Positions 44,712 through 53,967 of a stretch of DNA of 64,000 bases are shown in pieces. The notes under the pieces were generated by a model. The model was not told the origin of the DNA. It saw only the letters and a program-made list of their open reading frames with translations, and did no database searches. The stretch's first letter is position 1. Every line of letters begins with the position of its first letter. The position numbers and the translations under genes were made by a program. The stretch comes from Acerihabitans sp015654925. GTDB taxonomy: Bacteria > Pseudomonadota > Gammaproteobacteria > Enterobacterales > Enterobacteriaceae. The stretch covers positions 1,612,001-1,676,000 of the forward strand of contig NZ_CP178732.1 in assembly GCF_047324175.1 (NCBI RefSeq). Reading direction: 5' to 3'.

Positions 44712-44971
44712 TGGTTACCGCAGGTATTGTGCTGTTCGGCGTGTTTATGGTCATAGCGCGGTCGGTGGACCGGTTGTCGGGCGCAACGGCGCTCAAGGCG
44801 TTTTTACTGGTCTGGCTGGTCATCTCCCTGGCCAATTTGAGCATGGGGGTGTTTCGTGCGGGTTATACCGTGCTGGAGGAGCTGCCTATACTGTTAGTGG
44901 TTTTTGGTATTCCGGCCGCGGTCGCGCTTATTATCCATAAATCTGTACGGATTAAAAAAACCGTTAAATAA
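44696..44971 (+). CDS. Small inner-membrane protein, three predicted helices
   Basis: This 91-aa protein has hydrophobic segments at about 4-22 (IIMVTAGIVLFGVFMVIA), 34-52 (ALKAFLLVWLVISLANLSM) and 64-82 (LPILLVVFGIPAAVALII), ending in a basic tail RIKKTVK. It resembles a conserved enterobacterial membrane-protein family of unknown role. AGAGGATCGAG precedes the ATG. It stands alone between the acyltransferase region and cstA. Confidence 0.65.
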   Translation: MHTIIMVTAGIVLFGVFMVIARSVDRLSGATALKAFLLVWLVISLANLSMGVFRAGYTVLEELPILLVVFGIPAAVALIIHKSVRIKKTVK

Positions 44972-45372
44972 CCGCCATACCCCTTAACGCCCGCTGCGAG
45001 CGAGTATTATTACCAGGTAAGCATGAACTGTACCATACTAGTTCCATGCTGCGCGAATATGTCCGCCTGCGATTTATCTTATTTCCCGTATCATAATAAT
45101 CTCAAAACTTAAGCCTGGCCGACTTAATTTTCAGTCGGGCCCGATCGCTTGCGCCACGCCGTTTGGCCAATCCTGCAGCGCGGATAATTATAACCCATGT
45201 CTGATTTTTGGTAAGGGAAAGTTAAAGCTTTCATGGCCGATCACAAATATGCATATTGCAACTATCAAACTTGTTTAAGCAATGTTATGAGAAACGGGAA
45301 TACAACAGTTTACATATCACCACCACACATCAATTTATTTAGATAGCTAATAAATCATCAAGGAGCGGGTGT
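44972..45372. other. cstA upstream region
   Basis: No gene is supported. The region should hold the cstA promoter. A lone TCACA half-site at 45240-45244 could be part of a CRP site (E. coli cstA is CRP-controlled), but the other half is poor. AAGGAGCGGG is the cstA ribosome-binding site. Confidence 0.4.
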
Positions 45373-47433
45373 ATGCGAAACATTGCTTCCCATTTGGTTT
45401 GGGTCTTGGTTGCTGTTGCCGGTGCCTTTGGGCTGGGCGTTATCGCCTTGCATAACGGTGAAAAAATCAACGCGCTGTGGATACTGGTGGTCGCGGTATC
45501 GGTGTACCTGATCGCCTATCGTTTTTACAGCCGGTTTATTGCCCGCCGGGTGCTGCGCCTGGATGCGACGCGCATGACGCCGGCCTGGCGGCACAATGAC
45601 GGCCTGGATTATGTTCCCACCAATAAATATGTGCTGTTTGGCCATCACTTTGCCGCTATCGCAGGGGCGGGGCCGCTGGTAGGGCCGGTGCTGGCGGCGC
45701 AGATGGGCTATCTGCCCGGGATGATCTGGATTTTGGCCGGGGTGGTGCTGGCGGGCGCGGTGCAGGACTTCATGGTACTGTTTGTGTCGACGCGGCGGGA
45801 TGGACGCTCCCTTGGCGATCTGATCAAACAGGAATTGGGCGCGGTGCCCGGCGTTATTGCCCTGTTCGGCACCTTTATGATTATGATTATCATCCTGGCG
45901 GTGCTGGCGCTGATCGTGGTGAAGGCCTTGACCAATAGTCCCTGGGGCGCTTTTACCGTGGGGTGCACTATCCCGCTGGCGATATTTATGGGTATCTATC
46001 TGCGCTTTATCCGGCCGGGTAAAATCGGCGAGATCTCGGTTATCGGTTTTATTATCTTGATGGCCGCCATTATTTATGGCGGGGATATCGCCCGCAGCCC
46101 GACCTTGGCGCCTTACTTCACCCTGGATGGCAAGCAGCTGACCTGGATGCTGGTGATTTATGGCGGCATAGCGTCCATCCTGCCGGTATGGCTGCTGTTG
46201 GCGCCGCGTGATTATTTATCCACCTTTCTGAAAATCGGCACCATTGTCGGACTGGCAATCGGTATCGTATTTATCGCGCCGACGTTGGAAATGCCGTCCA
46301 TGACCCGTTTTATCGATGGGACCGGGCCGGTCTGGTCGGGATCGCTATTTCCTTTCTTGTTTATTACCATCGCCTGCGGCGCGGTGTCCGGTTTCCATGC
46401 GCTGATCGCTTCCGGCACCACGCCCAAAATGCTGGAAAACGAAAACCAGGCGGCCTTTATCGGTTATGGCGGCATGTTGATGGAATCCTTTGTCGCCATT
46501 ATGGCGCTGATTGCGGCGTCGGTTATCGACCCGGGCATTTACTTCGCCATGAATAGCCCGGCGGCGGCCCTGGGGGGAACCACGGTGGAGGCGGCGGCGG
46601 CGGCGGTCAGCGGCTGGGGGTTTGAAATCACGCCGCAAATGCTGACGGACTATGCCCAGTCCGTGGGTGAAAACACCATCGTTTCACGGGCCGGCGGGGC
46701 GCCCACGCTGGCGGTCGGCATGGCGCATATCTTAAGCCAGGCCGTCAGCAGCATCAGCATGGCGTTCTGGTATCACTTCGCTATTTTGTTCGAAGCGCTG
46801 TTTATCCTGACGGCGGTGGATGCGGGCACCCGCGCCGGCCGTTTTATGCTGCAGGACCTGCTGGGCGTGGCGGTACCGTCGCTGCGGCGTACCGACTCGC
46901 TGGTGGCCAATATCATCGCCACCGCGCTGTGCGTGGCGGCCTGGGGCTATTTCCTTTACCAGGGCGTGGTGGACCCGCTGGGCGGCATCAATACTCTCTG
47001 GCCGCTGTTCGGCATCGCCAACCAGATGCTGGCTACCATGGCGCTGACGCTCTGTTTTGTGGTGCTGTTCAAAATGAAACGGCAGGCATACGCCTGGGTG
47101 GCCGGCGTGCCGATGGTATTCTTGCTGGTCTGCACCACCACCGCCGGGCTGATGAAAATCATGTCCGGCGACCCCCGGGTGGGCTTTCTGGCGCTGGCGC
47201 GTAAATACCAGGGCGGTATCGATCAAAATCAGATCATCGGCCCGGCCAAAACCATGGAGGAGATGGGCCGGCTGGTATTCAACAACCAGCTCAATGCCGG
47301 GCTGACCGCGCTGTTTATCTTTGTCATGATCAGCATCTTGTTGTTTGGCATCCGCGCGGCTTACCAAGCCTATCGCCTTGATAAGCGCAGCGATCGCGAA
47401 GTGCCATACGAGGCGCTGCCAGCGTTGAAATAG
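45373..47433 (+). CDS. cstA: Pyruvate/peptide transporter CstA
   Basis: CstA is the carbon-starvation inner-membrane transporter; E. coli CstA takes up pyruvate and, as first described, peptides. The 686-aa protein (E. coli 701) matches CstA rather than BtsT at the N-terminus (HLVWVLVAVAGAFGLGVIAL, RMTPAWRHNDGLDYVPT) and through GHHFAAIAGAGPLVGPVLAAQ, TRRDGRSLGDLIKQE, PVWLLLAPRDYLSTFLKIG and VDAGTRAGRFMLQDLLG. About 16 membrane segments. A terminator follows. No YbdD-like or YjiX-like small partner gene is directly downstream. Confidence 0.96.
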   Translation: MRNIASHLVWVLVAVAGAFGLGVIALHNGEKINALWILVVAVSVYLIAYRFYSRFIARRVLRLDATRMTPAWRHNDGLDYVPTNKYVLFGHHFAAIAGAGPLVGPVLAAQMGYLPGMIWILAGVVLAGAVQDFMVLFVSTRRDGRSLGDLIKQELGAVPGVIALFGTFMIMIIILAVLALIVVKALTNSPWGAFTVGCTIPLAIFMGIYLRFIRPGKIGEISVIGFIILMAAIIYGGDIARSPTLAPYFTLDGKQLTWMLVIYGGIASILPVWLLLAPRDYLSTFLKIGTIVGLAIGIVFIAPTLEMPSMTRFIDGTGPVWSGSLFPFLFITIACGAVSGFHALIASGTTPKMLENENQAAFIGYGGMLMESFVAIMALIAASVIDPGIYFAMNSPAAALGGTTVEAAAAAVSGWGFEITPQMLTDYAQSVGENTIVSRAGGAPTLAVGMAHILSQAVSSISMAFWYHFAILFEALFILTAVDAGTRAGRFMLQDLLGVAVPSLRRTDSLVANIIATALCVAAWGYFLYQGVVDPLGGINTLWPLFGIANQMLATMALTLCFVVLFKMKRQAYAWVAGVPMVFLLVCTTTAGLMKIMSGDPRVGFLALARKYQGGIDQNQIIGPAKTMEEMGRLVFNNQLNAGLTALFIFVMISILLFGIRAAYQAYRLDKRSDREVPYEALPALK

Positions 47434-47447
47434 GGCCGTTTGACATT

Positions 47448-47472
47448 AACCGCGCCGATTCCCGGCGCGGTT
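47448..47472 (+). terminator. Terminator after cstA
   Basis: AACCGCGCC-gattccc-GGCGCGGTT is a perfect nine-base stem, 14 bases after the cstA stop, followed by TTAAA. Confidence 0.85.
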
Positions 47473-48000
47473 TAAAGCCAGGTAATGAGCCCGATGACGC
47501 CTAACCAGAAGAATGAACTTATTATAAAAACCAGTCGCCAGGCTAAAGATGAAGAAATATTTATCATATATTCGGCATGAAAATTGATTGTGTACAAATA
47601 ATAGAATAAAAAATTACTCTGCGATGAAAATAGGAGTAATCGGCGGCGTTGTTATTAAGCCATCATCATAACGAGAATATAACCAACGGGCTAGCATGAA
47701 AATGTAAAGTTAGATATAGTGGCGCCAACTTACTAAATGATAAGGGTTTAAATTGAAACATCTCTATGCTGATATTTGATTTAATTCAAATTAATATATG
47801 AAGCAACTACAATGAAATGGTATAAAATACTTATTTATTGACAATATAAACATCATAACTAAGTGCAAGTGCATTTAAGTGCAAGGTGTATTTTTGACGT
47901 ATATATTTAACCACCAAGACATTACCAACCCTAATTAAATTTATCAAAGAAAAGGGGAGAGCCAAGCTCTCCCCTTGATAACCAGTAAGGTCAACCGAGT
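47473..48000. other. AT-rich intergenic stretch
   Basis: No gene is supported. Short minus-strand frames enter from the repeat to the right. Sequence is rich in A and T until about 47945. Confidence 0.5.
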
Positions 48001-48373
48001 CCCCTGGCGCGGTAAACCCGCCACCCGCCGGCACGAAAACCGGCCAGACGCCACGCCTGCTGCAACGGAACCCATGCCGATTGGCGGGGAAGCGTGCCGT
48101 GGGGGTCGAAGCGGCCATGGTTTTCCTGGCCGCCGGAGGCCCCCTGGCGCGGTAACCCCGCCACTCACCGGCACGAAAACCGGCCAGACGCCATACTTAC
48201 TGCAACGGAACCCATGCCGATTGGCGGGGAAGCGTGCCTCGGGGGGCGAAGCGGCCATGGTTTTCCTGGCCGCCGGAGGCCCCCTGGCGCGGTAAACCCG
48301 CCACCCGCCGGCGCGAAAACCGGCCAGACGCCGCACCCACTGCAACGGAACCCATGCCGATTGGCGGGGAAGC
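48001..48373. repeat. Tandem 140-bp repeat, 2.7 copies
   Basis: Unit 1 is 48001-48140, unit 2 48141-48280 and a partial unit 3 48281-48373. Units start CCCCTGGCGCGGTAA and contain CGAAAACCGGCCAGACGCC, TGCAACGGAACCCATGCCGA and TTGGCGGGGAAGC. Copies differ at only a few positions. GC-rich, in contrast with the AT-rich sequence to its left. The unit is not a multiple of three and any frames through it are not gene-like. Confidence 0.93.
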
Positions 48374-48394
48374 CCCGCTTCCGCGCCCAGCCCC

Positions 48395-49618
48395 CTACGG
48401 TTGCAGCGATTTGCGCATCTTCTTCACCTGCGCCGCGTCGACCGGTTCCGCGGCATTGCCCCAGCTATTGCGAATATACGTCAGCACGCTGGCCACCTCG
48501 TCATCATCAAGATTCCAGGCGAAACTCGGCATCGCCGGCGCCGTAGGGCGACTGACGGTGGCGCCGGCGCGGCTGCCGGCCAGCACCACATTAATCAATG
48601 ACGCGGGATTGGCGGCCCGGATCAGCGGATTATCGGCTAAACGCGGGAACATATTCGCCTCGCCGGTACCGGCCGAATTATGGCAGGCGGAACAGCGGTC
48701 GAAGTAAATCGCCTTACCGGCCGCCATCCGGCTATCATCCGCCTTAAGCGCCGCGGGGGCCTTGGCGGCGGACTTATCGCCATCCTTCAAATAGACCGCC
48801 ACCGCTTTCAGATCCGCCTCATGCCAATGCTGGGAGGAATGCTCCACTTCTTCCGCCATCGGACCGGAAGCGATATCGAAGCGATTCGCGCCGGTACGCA
48901 AATAGGCGATAAGATCGTCCTCGCTCCAGGAACCGATGCCGGAATGATCGTTATTGGTGATATCCGGCGCCCACCAGGCGCCCAAATTATTCCCTTGCAG
49001 GAAACTACCGTTTTTATCGCCGCCCAGCAGGTTCTTGGGCGTATGGCAGGTGCCGCAGTGCCCGGGGCCTTCCACCAGGTAGGCTCCGCGATTCCATTCG
49101 GCGGATTTTTGCGGATTGGGCGCAAACTCGCCTTTATCGAAATTCAGCCAGTTCCAGACGATCAAACTGGTTCGGATATTAAACGGAAACGGCAACTGAT
49201 TGGTTTCGACATGATTGGCGATCGGTTGCAACGTCTGCAAATAGGCCCACAGCGCCTGATTATCTTCACGGCTCATTTTGGTATAGGCGGTAAACGGCAT
49301 GGCGCCATAAAGACGCTTGCCGCCGTGGCCTATGCCTTCCGACATGGCCCGCTGGAAATCATCAAAATTCCAGCGGCCGATGCCGGTGAGCACATCCGGC
49401 GTGATATTGGCGCCCAAGACGGCGCCAAACGGCGTATCAATGCGAAATCCGCCGGCAAAAGGCTTGGCGGGATCGACGGTATGGCAGGCGGTACAGTCGC
49501 CCACCACCGCCAAATAGCGGCCTTTCGCCACCTGATCGAATTCCGGCTGGGCGACGGCATGCCCTATCCCGGCCACCAGCGCCAGCGCACCGACATACAG
49601 CGAAGTCAGTTTTTTCAT
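48395..49618 (-). CDS. Gluconate 2-dehydrogenase-type cytochrome c subunit
   Basis: This 407-aa protein has a Sec signal (MKKLTSLYVGALALVAGIGHAVAQ) and three CxxCH haem sites: CTACH (42-46), CGTCH (about 185-195) and CSACH (about 305-315). It passes electrons from the membrane-bound flavoprotein dehydrogenase to ubiquinone or oxidase at the periplasmic face. Its start overlaps the flavoprotein gene's stop by four bases (ATGA), so the three genes 52143 to 48395 form one operon. The C-terminus reaches up to the 140-bp repeat. Confidence 0.92.
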   Translation of the reverse strand: MKKLTSLYVGALALVAGIGHAVAQPEFDQVAKGRYLAVVGDCTACHTVDPAKPFAGGFRIDTPFGAVLGANITPDVLTGIGRWNFDDFQRAMSEGIGHGGKRLYGAMPFTAYTKMSREDNQALWAYLQTLQPIANHVETNQLPFPFNIRTSLIVWNWLNFDKGEFAPNPQKSAEWNRGAYLVEGPGHCGTCHTPKNLLGGDKNGSFLQGNNLGAWWAPDITNNDHSGIGSWSEDDLIAYLRTGANRFDIASGPMAEEVEHSSQHWHEADLKAVAVYLKDGDKSAAKAPAALKADDSRMAAGKAIYFDRCSACHNSAGTGEANMFPRLADNPLIRAANPASLINVVLAGSRAGATVSRPTAPAMPSFAWNLDDDEVASVLTYIRNSWGNAAEPVDAAQVKKMRKSLQP

Positions 49619-51381
49619 GCGGTGATCATCTCCCCGGGACGTTGCAGATAATAATGCCGAATGGCGTAAGCGGCTTTAAACGCCAGCGCGCCCACGGTAC
49701 CCGTCGGGTTGTAGCCGGGATTTTGCGGAAAGGCGGAGGCGCCCACCACAAACAGATTCGGCACATCCCAAACCTGCAAATGCTTATTCACCGAGCTATT
49801 GGCCGGATCTGCTCCCATCACGAACCCGCCGACAATATGCGACGACTGATAGGGCGCTGAATTCCAATGCCCCTTCATGGGCCGCATATAATATTCGCGC
49901 GGGTTCATGGCCTTGGCGATTTCGCCCACCTTGCCGGTGCAGTACTCGGCCATCTTGAGATCGTTTTGCGAGAAATCGAAGGTGACCCTTAATAACGGGC
50001 GGCCGAGGGGATCTTTATAGTTGGGGTCCAGGGAAAGATAATTAGTGCGCGTGCTATAGCTGCTGGCTTCGCAGCCAATGCTCATACTGCTCAGATAATT
50101 ATTTTTGACCTGCCGCTTAAATTCGCTGCCCCAGGTGGGGGCGCTCGGCGGGGTGGGGTGGTAGGAGATGGGCGCCGCGCCTATGGGCGTTACGCGAATA
50201 CTGCCGCCGCCAAAAAAGCCCAGGCCGGAATGGTCGAAGTTATCGTTATTGAAATCATCGATGCCCATGCCTACCGCGCCGGCGCCGATAAACGGATTGA
50301 AATTTTTATTATCAAAAAAAAGCTGCACCGAGTTGGCGGTCTGGTAGGCATAATTGCGGCCGGTGGTGCCGGTATTGGTGACCGGATCGTAAGGCTTGCC
50401 GACGCCGGACAGCAGCATGAGACGTACGTTTTCGAAGGTAAATGCGGTGACGATCACCAGGTCGGCCGGCTGTTCCCACTCGTCGCCGGAAGAGTCGATA
50501 TATACCACGCCGGTGGCGCGTTTGCCGGTGGAATCCAGGGTGACCCTCATCACTTCGCTATTGGTCAGGGCGGAAAAATTATCTTTGCGCACCAGTACCG
50601 GCAAGACGGTGGTAATCGCGCTGGCCTTGGAGTAGTTGGCGCAGCCGTAATTGGTACAAAAACCGCAGTAGGTGCAGGGGCCCATGCTCACCCCCAGCGG
50701 ATTGGTATAGGCTTGCGATACCAGGGAAGAGGGCACTGGAAAGGCCTGGTAGCCCATACTTCTGGCGGCTTCGGCGAATAACGTCGGGCCATAGGGCTGT
50801 TTCATCGGCGGCGTGGGGTAATCGCCGGAACGCATGCCCTCGTAGGGATTGCCGCCGTCGCGTTTTACGCCGTTAAGATTGGACGCATATCCCGAGGTGC
50901 CCGCCAGGCGCTCGAACTGCATATAAAAGGGTTCCATTTCTTCCCAATCGGTACCCCAATCCTGCAGCGTCAGCTCTTCGGGCATCGCGTCGGCGCCATA
51001 ACGTTCAAGCAGATGGCTTTTTAAGCGGAACTCATCGGGCTGAAAGCGAAAGGTAATGCCGGCCCAATGATTCCCCGCGCCGCCGGTGCCGTTGCCGGGG
51101 TGAAACGACCCCCAGCTGCGCATCGGCAGTGCGGTTTGCGATGGGTTGTTACGCACGGTTATGGTGTTTTGTTTAGTGCGGAGCATTAATTCCTGGCTGC
51201 GGTTGTAGCGTAATTCATCCGTTACCGAGGCGACGTTGAAATCGCGCGCGGTATCGCGCCACGGACCTCGTTCGATAGCGATGACTTCCAGGCCGGCGTC
51301 GGTCAGTTCGTTGGCGATAATGGCCCCCGCCCAGCCCAGGCCGATGACCACTACATCGGTTTTAGGGAGTTTCTTTGCCAT
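49615..51381 (-). CDS. Gluconate 2-dehydrogenase-type FAD subunit (GMC oxidoreductase)
   Basis: The 588-aa large subunit oxidises gluconate or a related sugar acid/polyol. Seen: TDVVVIGLGWAGAIIANEL (FAD-binding, residues 8-26), HPGNGTGGAGNHWAG near 94-108, a cysteine cluster CTYCGFCTNYGC (C236, C239, C242, C247) as in FAD dehydrogenases with an iron-sulfur centre, and the C-terminal HIVGGFVMG and NPGYNPTGTVGALAFKAAYAIRH with the catalytic His/Asn region. No signal peptide; it would ride with the Tat-exported small subunit. Substrate is inferred from family; 2-ketogluconate, sorbitol and fructose dehydrogenases look alike. Confidence 0.92.
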   Translation of the reverse strand: MAKKLPKTDVVVIGLGWAGAIIANELTDAGLEVIAIERGPWRDTARDFNVASVTDELRYNRSQELMLRTKQNTITVRNNPSQTALPMRSWGSFHPGNGTGGAGNHWAGITFRFQPDEFRLKSHLLERYGADAMPEELTLQDWGTDWEEMEPFYMQFERLAGTSGYASNLNGVKRDGGNPYEGMRSGDYPTPPMKQPYGPTLFAEAARSMGYQAFPVPSSLVSQAYTNPLGVSMGPCTYCGFCTNYGCANYSKASAITTVLPVLVRKDNFSALTNSEVMRVTLDSTGKRATGVVYIDSSGDEWEQPADLVIVTAFTFENVRLMLLSGVGKPYDPVTNTGTTGRNYAYQTANSVQLFFDNKNFNPFIGAGAVGMGIDDFNNDNFDHSGLGFFGGGSIRVTPIGAAPISYHPTPPSAPTWGSEFKRQVKNNYLSSMSIGCEASSYSTRTNYLSLDPNYKDPLGRPLLRVTFDFSQNDLKMAEYCTGKVGEIAKAMNPREYYMRPMKGHWNSAPYQSSHIVGGFVMGADPANSSVNKHLQVWDVPNLFVVGASAFPQNPGYNPTGTVGALAFKAAYAIRHYYLQRPGEMITA

Positions 51382-51387
51382 GTCGGT

Positions 51388-52143
51388 TTATCCCTTGATT
51401 TTCCATTGCTCACTGCCGCCAATGCTTACCGGCGTTAAATGAAGATCTTGATTATGTTGTTCTATAAGATCGCGGTAATCGTAGCGGGCGCCGGGAAAAC
51501 CTATCATTTTCCATGACACCATATCGCGGTTGCCGCCATACATCGGATCGGCGAAGAACCCTTCCATGGTGTTATCCAGCACCTGCTTGAAAAAAAACTT
51601 GCCGTCGATATTGGCCAGCTTGACGTCGCCTTTCTCCAGTCCGGTCAAAAGGCGATCGCGCTGCTCGGGCGGCAGTTGATGAAAGGCTTTCTGGAAGGTT
51701 TTTTGGCAATAGTCTTCCAAGTCGGCCAGGCCGATGCGATAGCGCTGCTGGGGCACCAGCGGAGACTGATCGCCCTGCTCGGGGGTGCCTTCCCGAAAGG
51801 GGCCTTCCCGGTAAAGACGCGAGAATGTGCCGTAAAAACTTTTCATCTGCCGGTCGATAAATACCACGCAGCCGGCGTCTTTACCGCTTACGCTGAGTTC
51901 GTCGGCGGGTATCAGCCGTTCGACAATCGCCTCCAGGGTGGCGACTTCTTTATCCGTGAAGAATTGCCAGCCCGCTTCATCCACGCTATCCACCGGATTA
52001 TGGGCGAAGGGTTGCCAGACGGGAGTGCCGGTTAGCGTCGCCGCCTTGGCGCTGACGCCGGCGCCGATGGCGAGCGTGGCGGCGGAATAGGAAAGAAGCT
52101 GCCTGCGGGTTACCCCCGGCAGCGTGGTTTTTCTTTTGCGCAT
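51388..52143 (-). CDS. Gluconate 2-dehydrogenase subunit 3 (gamma), Tat-exported
   Basis: This 251-aa small subunit has a twin-arginine signal (GVTRRQLLSYSAATLAIGAGVSAKA, twin Arg near residues 13-14), followed by FTDKEVATLEAIVERLIPADE and GCVVFIDRQMKSFYG, hallmarks of the gamma family. It escorts the folded flavoprotein through Tat and completes the heterotrimer. First gene of the operon, six bases before the flavoprotein ATG. Confidence 0.92.
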   Translation of the reverse strand: MRKRKTTLPGVTRRQLLSYSAATLAIGAGVSAKAATLTGTPVWQPFAHNPVDSVDEAGWQFFTDKEVATLEAIVERLIPADELSVSGKDAGCVVFIDRQMKSFYGTFSRLYREGPFREGTPEQGDQSPLVPQQRYRIGLADLEDYCQKTFQKAFHQLPPEQRDRLLTGLEKGDVKLANIDGKFFFKQVLDNTMEGFFADPMYGGNRDMVSWKMIGFPGARYDYRDLIEQHNQDLHLTPVSIGGSEQWKIKG

Positions 52144-52702
52144 ATGTGCTTCCCGTATCTTATTGTGTCGATGCGCTTAAAGCATCGCTCTGTTCTGTAT
52201 GCCTGGGCGCCCATGCGGGATGCCCAAGGCAGGTCGTACGACGACATGACTCACCATGTTTGAACATGTTTACTATAAATGATTCTGAAATGTTGCAATG
52301 TATGAATATGTTGCTAACAATTACGTAACTTTGCAATGGCGCCGCCGGGCATGGCCTTGCTAACTATAGGTGAATAGGCGCCGATGGCGGCCCAAACTGC
52401 ATGTGATGCCGGATATCGCGCACGTTAGCCGCACTTTTGGTCATCGTTAACCATGGCGCGAAGTTGTAAGAAAATTAAACCGGGCGGCGGTCATGGGCGG
52501 ATAACCGCCGGCTGCCTCCATTGCGGCATGTCATCGCGGCGCTCTGCCAGGTCAGGACGGCCGGCGGGAATGCCGTGATGTTAAGTGGAGTTATTTCAGT
52601 TAAAATCATAGCCGGTGATTACCCCATGGGCGGAAAAGAGTTTTTGCACGGGCAAAATTTACACCTTGAAATATGTAGGGCTAATTAATGATGTGAAAAA
52701 CA
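52144..52702. other. Divergent promoter region between the dehydrogenase operon and yeeA
   Basis: No gene is supported. The left half should hold the promoter of the dehydrogenase operon, and the right half that of yeeA; no motif is clear enough to name. Confidence 0.45.
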
Positions 52703-53833
52703 ATGAAATTCTTTAGACTAGCTATCCCGCTAGTCATTTCAGGTCGATTTCCCGTGCGTTTGGATAGAAAAATTTCCTCCCTCGAACATACCATTTACCA
52801 ACACTATCGGATTGCCCATGGCCTGCGCATCGGCCTGGCTTTTGTCCTGACCTTTATGATCATACGGCTGCTGGATATTCCCGAAGGCACCTGGCCGCTG
52901 ATTACGCTGGTGGTGGTCATGGGGCCGATTTCGTTTTGGGGCAATGTGCTGCAACGGGCGGTGCAGCGCATTATCGGCACGGTTTTCGGCGCCGCGTCCG
53001 GGCTCATCGGCCTGCGGCTGGAGCTCTACTCCCTGCCGTTGATGCTGGCGTGGTGCGGCATCGTGATGTTTATCTGCGGCTATCTCACGCTGGGCAAGCG
53101 GCCGTATATGGCATTATTGATCGGCATTACGCTGGCGGTAGTCTGCGGCGCCGGCGCGGGGGATATGCAGACCGCGCTGTGGCGCAGCGGCGATGTGATT
53201 ATCGGTTCGCTGCTGGCGCTGCTGTTTACCAGCATCTATCCGCAGCGGGCGTTTATTCATTGGCGGATGCAAATGAGTTTTAGCCTGACGGGGCTCAGTA
53301 AAATTTACGCCGCTTATGTTTCGCCAAACATCATTGAACGGCCGCGCCTGGACGGCCGGCTGAAAAAATTGCTGGGGGACGTGGTCAAGATGGGCGCCCT
53401 GGTGGCCCCGGCCAGTAAGGAAACCGCGATTCGCAAAGAGGTGTTTGACGCGATACAAAATTTGAACCGTAATATTGTGTGCGTACTGGAATTGCAAATC
53501 GATGCGTGGTGGGCGTCGCGGGAAAGCCATTTTATCCTGCTGAACGCCACTACGCTGCGCAGCACGCAAATGGTTACCTTGCGCACATTGATTACCCTGG
53601 CCGACGCGCTGCGCCAGGGCAATCCGGCGCCCATCGTCGCCAACAGCGGCGAATTGGCGGTGATTGCCGCTGAGCTAAAGTTGCTGATGGAGCAGGCCAG
53701 CCAGCGTAACGAGGTGGAAGCGCCGATATTCGGTTATGTGTGGCTGAGCCTGAAACTGACCCAGCAATTGGAGCAAATGGCGCGGTTACTTTGCCAGGCG
53801 CTGCGTAAGCCTTTGCCGTTACAGGAAGATTGA
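52703..53833 (+). CDS. yeeA: FUSC-family inner-membrane protein YeeA
   Basis: The 376-aa protein matches E. coli YeeA (352 aa) from residue about 20 onward: YQHYRIAHGLRIGLAFVLTF, WPLITLVVVMGPISFWGN, LGKRPYMALLIGITLAVV, DVIIGSLLALLFTSIYPQRAF and LVAPASKETAIR. The N-terminal half has about six membrane segments of the fusaric-acid-resistance type; the C-terminal half is cytoplasmic helices. Function is unknown. The first 20 residues are extra, so a GTG at 52754 or TTG at 52760 could be the true start. Upstream of tmaR, as in E. coli. Confidence 0.9.
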   Translation: MKFFRLAIPLVISGRFPVRLDRKISSLEHTIYQHYRIAHGLRIGLAFVLTFMIIRLLDIPEGTWPLITLVVVMGPISFWGNVLQRAVQRIIGTVFGAASGLIGLRLELYSLPLMLAWCGIVMFICGYLTLGKRPYMALLIGITLAVVCGAGAGDMQTALWRSGDVIIGSLLALLFTSIYPQRAFIHWRMQMSFSLTGLSKIYAAYVSPNIIERPRLDGRLKKLLGDVVKMGALVAPASKETAIRKEVFDAIQNLNRNIVCVLELQIDAWWASRESHFILLNATTLRSTQMVTLRTLITLADALRQGNPAPIVANSGELAVIAAELKLLMEQASQRNEVEAPIFGYVWLSLKLTQQLEQMARLLCQALRKPLPLQED

Positions 53834-53967
53834 AGTGTGGCGGCCACACCAAAAGCGGGTAAAATAGGCCAATACCATTGCACCGTATAGCTGCTACTCT
53901 GTAAGGTAGCGACTATCAATGCGTCACTGCAACCCATTTAACCTATGACTTAAGCAAGGAAATTGAA

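Noticed and set aside
45230..45255. Possible CRP site upstream of cstA
   Set aside because: Only one half-site (TCACA) is good; the partner matches at two of five bases.
47831..48345. Minus-strand frames through the 140-bp repeat
   Set aside because: Open only because the repeat is GC-rich; the unit length is not a multiple of three so the repeats do not code for repeats.
48001..48373. CRISPR array
   Set aside because: Units are directly adjacent 140-bp copies without short repeats and unique spacers of equal length, and no cas gene is near.
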